From NCBI GenBank assembly GCA_013696015.1, contig JACCZI010000249.1, forward strand, positions 1 through 5,223: a DNA stretch of 5,223 bases, in the 5' to 3' direction. The notes below the pieces were generated by a model. That model saw only the letters and a list, made by a program, of their open reading frames with translations. It was not told the origin of the DNA and ran no database searches. Each line of letters begins with the position of its first letter. Within the stretch, counting starts at the first letter, position 1. Below, in pieces: positions 1 through 4,412 of this stretch. The translations under genes were made by a program, and so were the position numbers. The stretch comes from Nocardioidaceae bacterium. GTDB lineage: Bacteria; Actinomycetota; Actinomycetes; Propionibacteriales; Nocardioidaceae.

Positions 1-890
1 CGACGGCGGTGCCGGCGCCCGTTGTGGCGCAGGCGCTGCGCGGGTACGGCGTCGACAACCCGGGACCCGGCCTGGAGCTCGCCGTGGACGGCGACCGGCT
101 GGTCGCGTTGCTGGAGGAACAGGCGCTGGCGCTCCCCGCGGTGGCCCTTGCGGAAGAGGCGGTCGCGGAGGAGGGGCTACGGCTGCTCGACGAACGCAGG
201 CTGTCGCTGGTCGTGAGCCGGACCGGCACCGCCCACCGGCTCGGCCTGTCCGATCTGGCCGGGCACCTCGCTGCTGCGGGACAGGGACGGGCCCTTGTGC
301 TCGACGGCGACCCGGACGCGCTGCAGCCGGACGGCCCCGGTCGCCCGTTCGCGGATCTGGTCGCCAGTGGCTTGTTTCCGGTGGAGCTGCGACCGGTGAC
401 CGAGCCGGACTCTGCGCTGACCCGTTTGCTCGACGCCGTGCGGGGTGGCCGGTTGCCGCCGGTGGCGCCTGGCCAACGCGAGGTGGTGGTGGTCTCGTGC
501 AGTGACGCCGACGAGGTGATCCGACGTACGTCCCAGCTGGTCACGACGTCCGTGCCGCGCCTGCTGGACGGGGTGGACGCCCTCGTACTCGCCGTGCGTG
601 AGGACGGCAGCGCCGGTGCGACCGCGCTGCGCTCGGCCCTTACCGGAGCCGAAGTGACGACGGTGCACCGGGCGGTCGGACGACGTGCCTGTGCGGTGGT
701 GCTCGTGCTCCCGGCCGAAGCCAGCGGCTCGCTGACCCGCGCCCTGCTCGTCTCGGCGCTGTCGGTGCCGGAGCGGCACATCTCGGTTGTCCACCAGGCC
801 GGTGCTGTCCTGGCAGAAGCCGTGGCGACCCGCCCGCATCGGCCCCGGCTGACCCGGCTGCCCGGACTGCTGCGCGAGATGGGCGGCTGA
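1..890 (+). CDS. RecD-like helicase-fold protein, C-terminal part, ATPase motifs degenerate (5' partial)
   Basis: The frame is open to the left edge (first full codon at 3), so the GTG at 9 is probably internal and the N-terminus lies outside. About 295 codons are visible. The order matches the C-terminal half of RecD2-type SF1B helicases: a helical region (9-185), the strand and loop where Walker A sits (about 198-242), a GDPDxLxPxGPG motif III block followed by ADLVASG (306-370), and a UvrD_C_2-like end with TVHR, VVLVLP and LTRALLVSAL (660-765). Every catalytic motif is damaged. The Walker A lysine is replaced in SRTGTAHRL, no Walker B DE is seen, the motif III Gln is Ala, the KSQG-type motif reads HRAVG, and the motif VI TRAR arginine is lost in SVPER. 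I infer a fold-conserved protein without ATPase or helicase activity, perhaps a DNA-binding or scaffold protein. Such proteins are often labelled helix-hairpin-helix proteins; that domain would be upstream of the window. The fold call is fairly sure, the role unknown. Confidence 0.75.
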   Translation, partial: TAVPAPVVAQALRGYGVDNPGPGLELAVDGDRLVALLEEQALALPAVALAEEAVAEEGLRLLDERRLSLVVSRTGTAHRLGLSDLAGHLAAAGQGRALVLDGDPDALQPDGPGRPFADLVASGLFPVELRPVTEPDSALTRLLDAVRGGRLPPVAPGQREVVVVSCSDADEVIRRTSQLVTTSVPRLLDGVDALVLAVREDGSAGATALRSALTGAEVTTVHRAVGRRACAVVLVLPAEASGSLTRALLVSALSVPERHISVVHQAGAVLAEAVATRPHRPRLTRLPGLLREMGG

Positions 891-955
891 GCCGGCCCGA
901 AATCGCATGCTAAACCGTCGCTGCGGAGGCGCATCGCGTGGCAGCATGATCGCCG

Positions 956-1138
956 ATGGACTACGAGTTCCAACGCTTCTGGCTGCCGCGCAGCTCCAGC
1001 CGTACGACGGTGCGTCGACTGCTTACCGATGCAGCGGAGTACGGCGGCTGGGAGCTCGACCGGCTGCGACTTCTTCCCGACGGCCGCCGCCGGGTCATCC
1101 TGCGCCGTCGCATCATCCGGGCCGTCCGCACCTGGTGA
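956..1138 (+). CDS. DUF5703 family small protein
   Basis: This is a 60-residue basic protein starting MDYEFQRFWLPR. It contains AAEYGGWELDRLRLLPDGRR and an Arg-rich tail (RRRIIRAVRTW). The pattern fits DUF5703, a short actinobacterial family of unknown function, and the length is normal for it. The ATG at 956 is the only sensible start because an in-frame stop lies at 947-949. The nearest Shine-Dalgarno-like GGAGG (925-929) is 26 nt away, too far to act, so translation may be leaderless or weakly initiated. It lies 65 nt after the RecD-like gene on the same strand and converges with the peptidase gene. No signal peptide or membrane segment is visible. The family match is from memory of its conserved pattern, and the function cannot be inferred. 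Confidence 0.8.
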   Translation: MDYEFQRFWLPRSSSRTTVRRLLTDAAEYGGWELDRLRLLPDGRRRVILRRRIIRAVRTW

Positions 1139-1143
1139 GGCCG

Positions 1144-1179
1144 GTGTCTCTATCCCATGTTCACATGGGATAGAGACAC
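1144..1179. terminator. Perfect hairpin 1, probable terminator after the DUF5703 gene
   Basis: The arm 1144-1159 is perfectly complementary to 1164-1179. That is 16 bp with a TTCA loop, or 17 bp if the flanking T/A is counted. It begins 6 nt after the DUF5703 stop, between converging genes. No T-tract follows, which is common for actinobacterial terminators. It could also be a dispersed palindromic repeat. Confidence 0.6.
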
Positions 1180-1208
1180 TCCCAATGGGGTCGAACCCAT
1201 TGGGAGTG
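1177..1208. terminator. Perfect hairpin 2, probable terminator after the M20 peptidase gene
   Basis: The arm 1177-1189 (CACTCCCAATGGG) pairs perfectly with 1196-1208 (CCCATTGGGAGTG). That is 13 bp around a 6-nt loop. It sits 32 nt past the stop of the minus-strand peptidase gene. It shares bases 1177-1179 with hairpin 1, so the two stems cannot both form completely on one strand. No T-tract is present. Confidence 0.6.
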
Positions 1209-1240
1209 CCCCACAGCCATTCGAAGCAGCGCGGAGACAG

Positions 1241-2557
1241 TTACGCCAGGTCGAGGAACCGGTCCAGTACGCGGGCGCCGAACCGCAGTGCGTCCACCGG
1301 CACCCGCTCGTCGACGCCGTGGAACAGCGCAGTGAAGTCGAGGTCGCCGGGCAACCGCAGCGGCGTGAACCCGTACGTTGCCATGCCGAGTCGGCTCCAT
1401 GCCTTGGCGTCGGTCCCCCCCGACATGAGGAACGGCGCGACATGGGCGTCAGGATCCTCTGCCAGCAGCGATGTCGTCATGGCATCGACGAGGTCGCCGC
1501 TGAACTCGGTCTCCAGCGCCACGTCGTGGGTCTCGACCTCGATCGTCACGCGCTCGCCCACCAGAGCGCGCATCCGCTCGGCGAACGCGTCAGCCTGACC
1601 GGGCAGGAACCGCCCGTCGACGTGCGCATGCGCCTCACCGGGGACGACGTTTACCTTGTAGCCGGCCTCGAGCATGGTCGGGTTCGTCGTGTTGCGGATG
1701 CCCGCGCCTATCATCCGCGCGGATGGTCCGAACTCCGCGATGAGCCGGTCGGGGTCGTCGCTCGCCGAGCCGGTCAGCTCGCGCACCTTCTCCAACAGCC
1801 GTTGCATGGAGGGGCCTGGCTGTACCGGCCACTCGTACGCCCCGATCGCGGCGATGGCCGCGGCGAGTGACGTCACCGCGTTGTCGGGATGCCGCATCGA
1901 CCCGTGCCCGGCGGCGCCGCGCGCTGTCAGGCGCATCCAGGACATGCCCTTCTCCCCCGACTCGACCAGGTACAGCCGCTGTCCGCCGACCTCGGTCGAA
2001 AACCCACCTACCTCCCCGACGGCCTCGGTGCAGTCGGCCACCCAGTCCGGGTGCTCGTCGACCAGCCAGTGCGCACCGTGCCGACTGCCCGCCTCCTCGT
2101 CGGCGGTGAACGCCAGCACCACTGGCCGGCGGGGTGGGGCACCGGCCCGCTGCCGCGCCCGGACGACCGACAGCAGCATTGCGTCGAAGTCCTTCATGTC
2201 GACTGCGCCGCGCCCCCACACGTAGTCGTCGATGACCTCACCCGAGAATGGGTCGACCGACCAGTCCTCCGGACGCGCCGGCACCACGTCGAGATGCCCA
2301 TGGACCAGCAGTGGGGCGGCGCTGCCGTCGGCACCGTCCCAGTTGGCGAGCACGTTGGCGCGCCCTGGTCCGGACTCGATGACCTGCGGCTGCAGCCCCG
2401 CGTCCGCGAGCTGCCCGGCGACGTACTCCGCCGCCTTCCGCTCCCCCGGCCCCGAGTCGTCACCGTAGTTCGACGTGTCGATGCGGATCAGTTCTCGGCA
2501 GTGCTCAACCACCTCGGTCGTCGGGTCGTACGAGGGGCGCGCGATGTGGGTGCTCAC
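1241..2557 (-). CDS. M20/M25/M40 family metallo-hydrolase (yscS-like peptidase)
   Basis: This is a complete 438-residue zinc exopeptidase or amidohydrolase, a normal family length. From the GTG start the metal-site motifs appear in order: HGHLD (His88 ligand, catalytic Asp90), GRGAVDMKD (bridging Asp120), TADEEAGS (Glu154 and Glu155, catalytic base and ligand), the acidic ligand in GEVGG (Glu182), and C-terminal FHGVDERV (His413). The dimerisation (lid) domain lies around residues 205-335, with GAAGHGS at its start and VNVVPGEAHAHVDGR near its end. The GTG at 2557 is preferred because AGGA lies 7 nt upstream; the reading frame is open to an ATG at 2626, but those 23 extra residues look non-conserved. 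No signal peptide is seen, so it is probably cytosolic. Substrate is not readable from sequence; relatives cleave dipeptides or N-acyl amino acids. It is divergent from the tRNA gene and convergent with the DUF5703 gene. Confidence 0.93.
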   Translation of the reverse strand: MSTHIARPSYDPTTEVVEHCRELIRIDTSNYGDDSGPGERKAAEYVAGQLADAGLQPQVIESGPGRANVLANWDGADGSAAPLLVHGHLDVVPARPEDWSVDPFSGEVIDDYVWGRGAVDMKDFDAMLLSVVRARQRAGAPPRRPVVLAFTADEEAGSRHGAHWLVDEHPDWVADCTEAVGEVGGFSTEVGGQRLYLVESGEKGMSWMRLTARGAAGHGSMRHPDNAVTSLAAAIAAIGAYEWPVQPGPSMQRLLEKVRELTGSASDDPDRLIAEFGPSARMIGAGIRNTTNPTMLEAGYKVNVVPGEAHAHVDGRFLPGQADAFAERMRALVGERVTIEVETHDVALETEFSGDLVDAMTTSLLAEDPDAHVAPFLMSGGTDAKAWSRLGMATYGFTPLRLPGDLDFTALFHGVDERVPVDALRFGARVLDRFLDLA

Positions 2558-2605
2558 GTGCTCATCCTGCACCCTGCGAGCGCCAGACGGACGAACTCGG
2601 TTTGG

Positions 2606-2611
2606 TATCGT
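2606..2611 (+). promoter_or_regulatory. Possible -10 element for the tRNA-Leu gene
   Basis: TATCGT fits TAnnnT and lies 32 nt upstream of the mature tRNA 5' end. The -35 region around 2583-2590 is a weak match. A small perfect hairpin (CGGCACC, loop TCC, GGTGCCG; 2621-2637) lies in the predicted leader. Confidence 0.25.
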
Positions 2612-2643
2612 GACGCCGCTCGGCACCTCCGGTGCCGGTGAAC

Positions 2644-2728
2644 GTCCGGGTGGCGGAATAGGCAGACGCGCTAGCTTGAGGTGCTAGTCCCCGAATAGGG
2701 GGTGGGGGTTCAAGTCCCCCCTCGGACA
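2644..2728 (+). tRNA. tRNA-Leu (anticodon GAG)
   Basis: This is a class II tRNA with a full cloverleaf. The acceptor 2644-2650 pairs with 2721-2727 (one G-T pair). The D stem is GCG/CGC (2653-2655, 2667-2669). The anticodon stem CTAGC/GCTAG encloses TTGAGGT, giving anticodon GAG at 2678-2680, which reads CUC and CUU leucine codons. A long variable arm (CCCC/GGGG, 2689-2701) is typical of leucine tRNA. The T stem of five G-C pairs encloses TTCAAGT (2709-2715). The discriminator base is A2728, and CCA is not encoded. The 3' half of such genes is a common target for tyrosine integrases, and an integrase remnant lies about 440 nt downstream. Confidence 0.97.
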
Positions 2729-2777
2729 CAGAATGCGGGCAGGTCAGACGGCTATCGATGTCTGCCGAGAGGGTGTC

Positions 2778-2799
2778 TGCTAACGGATTGCTAACATAC
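2778..2799. repeat. Two TGCTAAC direct repeats 11 bp apart
   Basis: TGCTAAC occurs at 2778-2784 and again at 2789-2795, about one helical turn apart and 50 nt past the tRNA 3' end. Short repeats with this spacing beside an integrase attachment site often bind integrase arm domains or an excisionase. That role is inferred from position only. A second short repeat, TGTCTGC, occurs at 2759-2765 and 2774-2780. The rest of 2729-2849 shows no gene. Confidence 0.4.
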
Positions 2800-2849
2800 G
2801 CATCAGCGGCTCCCGCCCACATCCGCCAACCGTGGCATTGGCAACCTGC

Positions 2850-3056
2850 TTAGACCGGAACATTCCCGGGCATCGAATCGATCAGTGACCGAAGTTTCTT
2901 GCTGCACTCGGGGCAGGCGGGCAGAGGATCGGTCGTCTCACGCATCGGTAGCTCAAAACTGCACAGAGACACTGCGTTCCCGTCCCTCCTCGTGAAGGCG
3001 ATTGCATGGACATGCTGTCCAGTGCTGCCAAGGGCGGACCATGTGTTTGCGGCCAT
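2850..3056 (-). CDS. Hypothetical small protein with possible zinc-binding Cys/His residues
   Basis: I do not recognise a named family. The 68-residue protein has HVHAIA (His15, His17), Cys32 in VSLCSFELP, and a CPEC knuckle (Cys48, Cys51) followed by a short basic helix. This spacing resembles short single zinc ribbons that are frequent in actinobacterial mobile elements. An AAGGGA Shine-Dalgarno-like site (3065-3070) lies 8 nt before the ATG, and a good -10 (TAGTAT, 3089-3094 on the minus strand) lies a little further up. It sits between the tRNA-Leu gene and the integrase remnant, on the same strand as the remnant. A 72-codon open frame on the opposite strand (2899-3117) looks like its shadow. 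Its reality as a gene is moderately supported; its function is unknown. Confidence 0.45.
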   Translation of the reverse strand: MAANTWSALGSTGQHVHAIAFTRRDGNAVSLCSFELPMRETTDPLPACPECSKKLRSLIDSMPGNVPV

Positions 3057-3088
3057 GACGTCTGTCCCTTCGAGAGATGACGGCGCTC

Positions 3089-3117
3089 ATACTATGGGCC
3101 GAGCCGACCGGTCGTAG
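3089..3117 (-). promoter_or_regulatory. Possible promoter of the small zinc-ribbon-like gene
   Basis: On the minus strand TAGTAT (3089-3094) is a good -10 hexamer. The hexamer 17 nt upstream, CTACGA (3112-3117), is only a weak -35. The predicted start would leave a leader of about 25 nt containing the AAGGGA site. Confidence 0.3.
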
Positions 3118-3163
3118 CCCTCAGCTCAACGGTCGACGAGGCGCCTGCCCTCGGTGATTCATC

Positions 3164-3283
3164 TCACGTCTTGAACACGAGGCCGGCTACCCGCTCCGCA
3201 GCGTCATCGTGCAGTCCCGCGGTCACGTGGCTGTAGACGTCCAGCGTAATCCAGATGTTGGCGTGACTGAGGCGCAGCGGGGG
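3164..3283 (-). pseudogene. Tyrosine integrase remnant, C-terminal fragment
   Basis: Read on the minus strand, the last ~38 codons before the TGA at 3164-3166 give LRLSHANIWITLDVYSHV, then TAGLHDDAAERVAGLVFKT. This is the conserved end of actinobacterial phage or ICE integrases (usual form LGHANVxITLDxYSHV, then AAERVAGLVF). It carries the nucleophilic Tyr (in DVYSHV) and the His of the LGH box, whose Gly is Ser here. Directly upstream the frame reads PPLRL then joins SHAN. In intact proteins PPLRL is followed by HDLRH and some 25 residues before LGH, so an internal deletion probably fused the two. The Arg boxes and N-terminal DNA-binding domains are not found in any frame further upstream. 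The 3' end faces the tRNA-Leu gene, as expected for an integrase of an element inserted there. It cannot encode an active recombinase. Confidence 0.8.
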
Positions 3284-3685
3284 GCAAGTCGTGCACCACT
3301 GATCCCGACGAGACCGAACGGGACTCGGCGTCCATCGCCGTCGGCGTAGCGGAACGAGCAGAACGTTGTCACTTGCTGCTCAGCCGGGTTGGCGAGCGGT
3401 TACCTGCGCCACCTCAGCACGCTGGGGGTAACGAGAGCGCAGACATGCCGGGGGCGTGTCTGCGCTCTCGTTACCACCAACTCCGACGCCGCCAGGGCCA
3501 TCGCCAAGTCCCTCGATGCTCAAGCGGTCCGTGCCCACCTGACAGAAGGCGCGTCGCGCCATGCGCCGACATGCCGATCGGCGCACGCTTCACGGCAGCA
3601 AGCCGCGCTCCCGATCGAACACCTCTGGAGCTTGGTCGCGGGAGCAGCCTGCGGAACTCCATTCAAGAAAAGTGACATCTTGGCC
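3284..3685. other. Gene-poor stretch between integrase remnant and copper operon
   Basis: No convincing gene is seen here. Several overlapping open frames on both strands (for example 3389-3754 plus, 3380-3586 minus) have unnatural composition, and some read through the long palindrome at 3427-3475. None has a good ribosome binding site or a family pattern. The part next to the remnant (3284-3420) may be decayed integrase or element DNA, but I could not match it confidently in any frame. Confidence 0.5.
3427..3475. repeat. Long perfect inverted repeat (hairpin)
   Basis: The arms 3427-3445 and 3457-3475 are perfectly complementary over 19 bp (GGTAACGAGAGCGCAGACA and its complement). After one G-T wobble, three more G-C pairs extend the stem to a GGG loop at 3450-3452. 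GTTACC also occurs nearby at 3398-3403. No T-tract flanks it and no intact gene ends here. It could be the terminator of a deleted gene, a dispersed palindromic element, or a protein-binding site. Confidence 0.75.
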
Positions 3686-3713
3686 TTGCGTTCGTACCCC
3701 ACGGGGGTACTCT
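3686..3713 (+). promoter_or_regulatory. Predicted csoR-copZ-copA promoter
   Basis: TTGCGT (3686-3691) and TACTCT (3708-3713) form a -35/-10 pair with a 16-bp spacer. The first CsoR-type palindrome fills the spacer and overlaps the -10, so a bound repressor would block RNA polymerase. The predicted start near 3720 precedes the second palindrome. Confidence 0.5.
3694..3710. promoter_or_regulatory. CsoR operator 1
   Basis: GTACCCC-ACG-GGGGTAC is a palindrome with 7-bp arms around 3 nt. It fits the G/C-tract operators (TACCCC, short centre, GGGGTA) known for CsoR-type copper repressors. It sits inside the predicted promoter of csoR. Confidence 0.75.
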
Positions 3714-3727
3714 GGTCGCGACGCAGA

Positions 3728-3742
3728 TACCCCTACGGGGTA
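3728..3742. promoter_or_regulatory. CsoR operator 2
   Basis: TACCCC-TAC-GGGGTA has 6-bp arms and the same core as operator 1. Its centre is 33 bp away, about three helical turns, so both sites face a similar side of the DNA. It ends directly before the csoR ribosome binding site. Confidence 0.7.
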
Positions 3743-3750
3743 GAAGGAGG
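3743..3750 (+). promoter_or_regulatory. Ribosome binding site deciding the csoR start
   Basis: GAAGGAGG is a strong Shine-Dalgarno sequence. It abuts an in-frame ATG at 3751 with no spacer, but lies 9 nt before the GTG at 3760. The GTG is therefore the better start. Confidence 0.6.
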
Positions 3751-3759
3751 ATGAGTGCG

Positions 3760-4053
3760 GTGTCAGCCACACAGCCGGGTTACATCACCGAGAAGCAGGC
3801 ACTGCTCAACCGCCTCAAGCGGATCGAGGGCCAGGCCCGAGGACTACAGCGGATGGTCGAGGAAGAGGCGTACTGCATCGAGATCCTGACGCAGGTCAGC
3901 GCTGCGACGAAGGCATTGGAGACGGTGGCCCTGTCCCTGCTCGACGAGCACCTGAGGCACTGCGTCACCGACGCTGCCCGCGAGGGAGGTGAGGAGGCCG
4001 AGCAGAAGATCACCGAGGCCTCCGAGGCCATCGCGCGACTCGTCCGTTCCTGA
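3760..4053 (+). CDS. csoR: Copper-sensing transcriptional repressor, CsoR family
   Basis: This is a DUF156/CsoR-type repressor of 97 residues (100 if translation began at the ATG at 3751), an all-helical DNA-binding protein that forms tetramers. NRLKRIEGQARGLQRM is the conserved first helix with basic DNA-contact residues. The Cu(I) ligands Cys39 (in AYCIEIL), His64 and Cys68 (in HLRHC) keep the C-H-C spacing of Mycobacterium tuberculosis CsoR (25 and 4 residues). This favours copper sensing over the related RcnR (nickel/cobalt), FrmR (formaldehyde) and CstR (persulfide) types. In the apo form it would bind the two palindromes upstream and repress the operon; Cu(I) would release it. It is the first gene, followed after 53 nt by the chaperone gene and then the exporter gene. 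The family is very sure. Copper as effector is supported by ligands and neighbours. Confidence 0.95.
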   Translation: MSATQPGYITEKQALLNRLKRIEGQARGLQRMVEEEAYCIEILTQVSAATKALETVALSLLDEHLRHCVTDAAREGGEEAEQKITEASEAIARLVRS

Positions 4054-4106
4054 CCTGCCAACCCCCTCCGGGACCGTTGAACCCTCTGGCACCAAAGGAG
4101 ATCCAG

Positions 4107-4337
4107 ATGTGCACCCAGACCACACAGGCCTACGCGGTCACCGGGATGACGTGCGCCCACTGCGCGCACGCCGTCTCCACCGAGCTCGTGGCGCTAGCCG
4201 GGGTCACTGACGTGAACGTCGACCTCGTCGCCGGTGGCACCTCCACGGTGACCGTCACCAGCCAGCAGCCGCTGGACCATGCCCAGGTCGCCACCGCGCT
4301 CGACGAGGCCGGCGACTACCAGCTCGCCGGCCGGTGA
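4107..4337 (+). CDS. copZ: Heavy-metal-associated (HMA) domain copper chaperone, CopZ-like
   Basis: This 76-residue cytosolic protein is a single ferredoxin-like HMA domain. The Cu(I) site is GMTCAHC (Cys16 and Cys19), near the end of the first strand, followed by helix AVSTELVALAGV and the strand VNVDLVAG. The length is normal for CopZ/Atx1-type chaperones, which hand Cu(I) to the N-terminal domain of CopA and to CsoR. The ATG at 4107 has AAAGGAG (4094-4100) 6 nt upstream. The frame is open further up to a TTG at 4077, but those residues do not belong to the domain. It lies between csoR and the ATPase gene on the same strand, with gaps of 53 and 75 nt, so cotranscription is likely. An additional Cys at position 2 is notable. 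A general metal-binding HMA protein is the alternative; copper is favoured by context. Confidence 0.93.
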   Translation: MCTQTTQAYAVTGMTCAHCAHAVSTELVALAGVTDVNVDLVAGGTSTVTVTSQQPLDHAQVATALDEAGDYQLAGR

Positions 4338-4412
4338 CGACCAGTAGCCAGAGCAGACGCAGCAATTGACCAAGCGGGGACCCGGGCACCCGGATTCGAG
4401 GAGATGACGACA

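Noticed and set aside
177..947. Minus-strand open frame of 256 codons opposite the RecD-like gene
   Set aside because: The plus strand matches RecD2 blocks throughout; the minus reading is His/Arg/Gln-rich with no family pattern.
1157..1870. Long plus-strand open frame of 237 codons opposite the M20 peptidase gene
   Set aside because: It is antisense to a clear family member, begins inside a hairpin, and has Arg/His-rich composition typical of a GC-rich shadow frame.
3427..3475. CRISPR repeat or insertion-sequence terminal repeats
   Set aside because: A single palindrome without regular spacers, transposase or target duplication.
3505..3512. CAAGTCCC, also found in the tRNA T arm, as a possible att duplicate
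   Set aside because: Only 8 bp match, without the rest of the tRNA 3' end; chance is likely.
3389..3754. Plus-strand frame of 121 codons; the part after the palindrome (VTTNSDAARAIAKSLDAQ) faintly recalls CutA
   Set aside because: The resemblance is short, the frame reads through the palindrome, the core CutA residues are absent, and no ribosome binding site is seen.
4382..4393. CCGGG-CA-CCCGG mini-palindrome between copZ and copA
   Set aside because: Too short a loop and stem to support a terminator or operator in GC-rich DNA.
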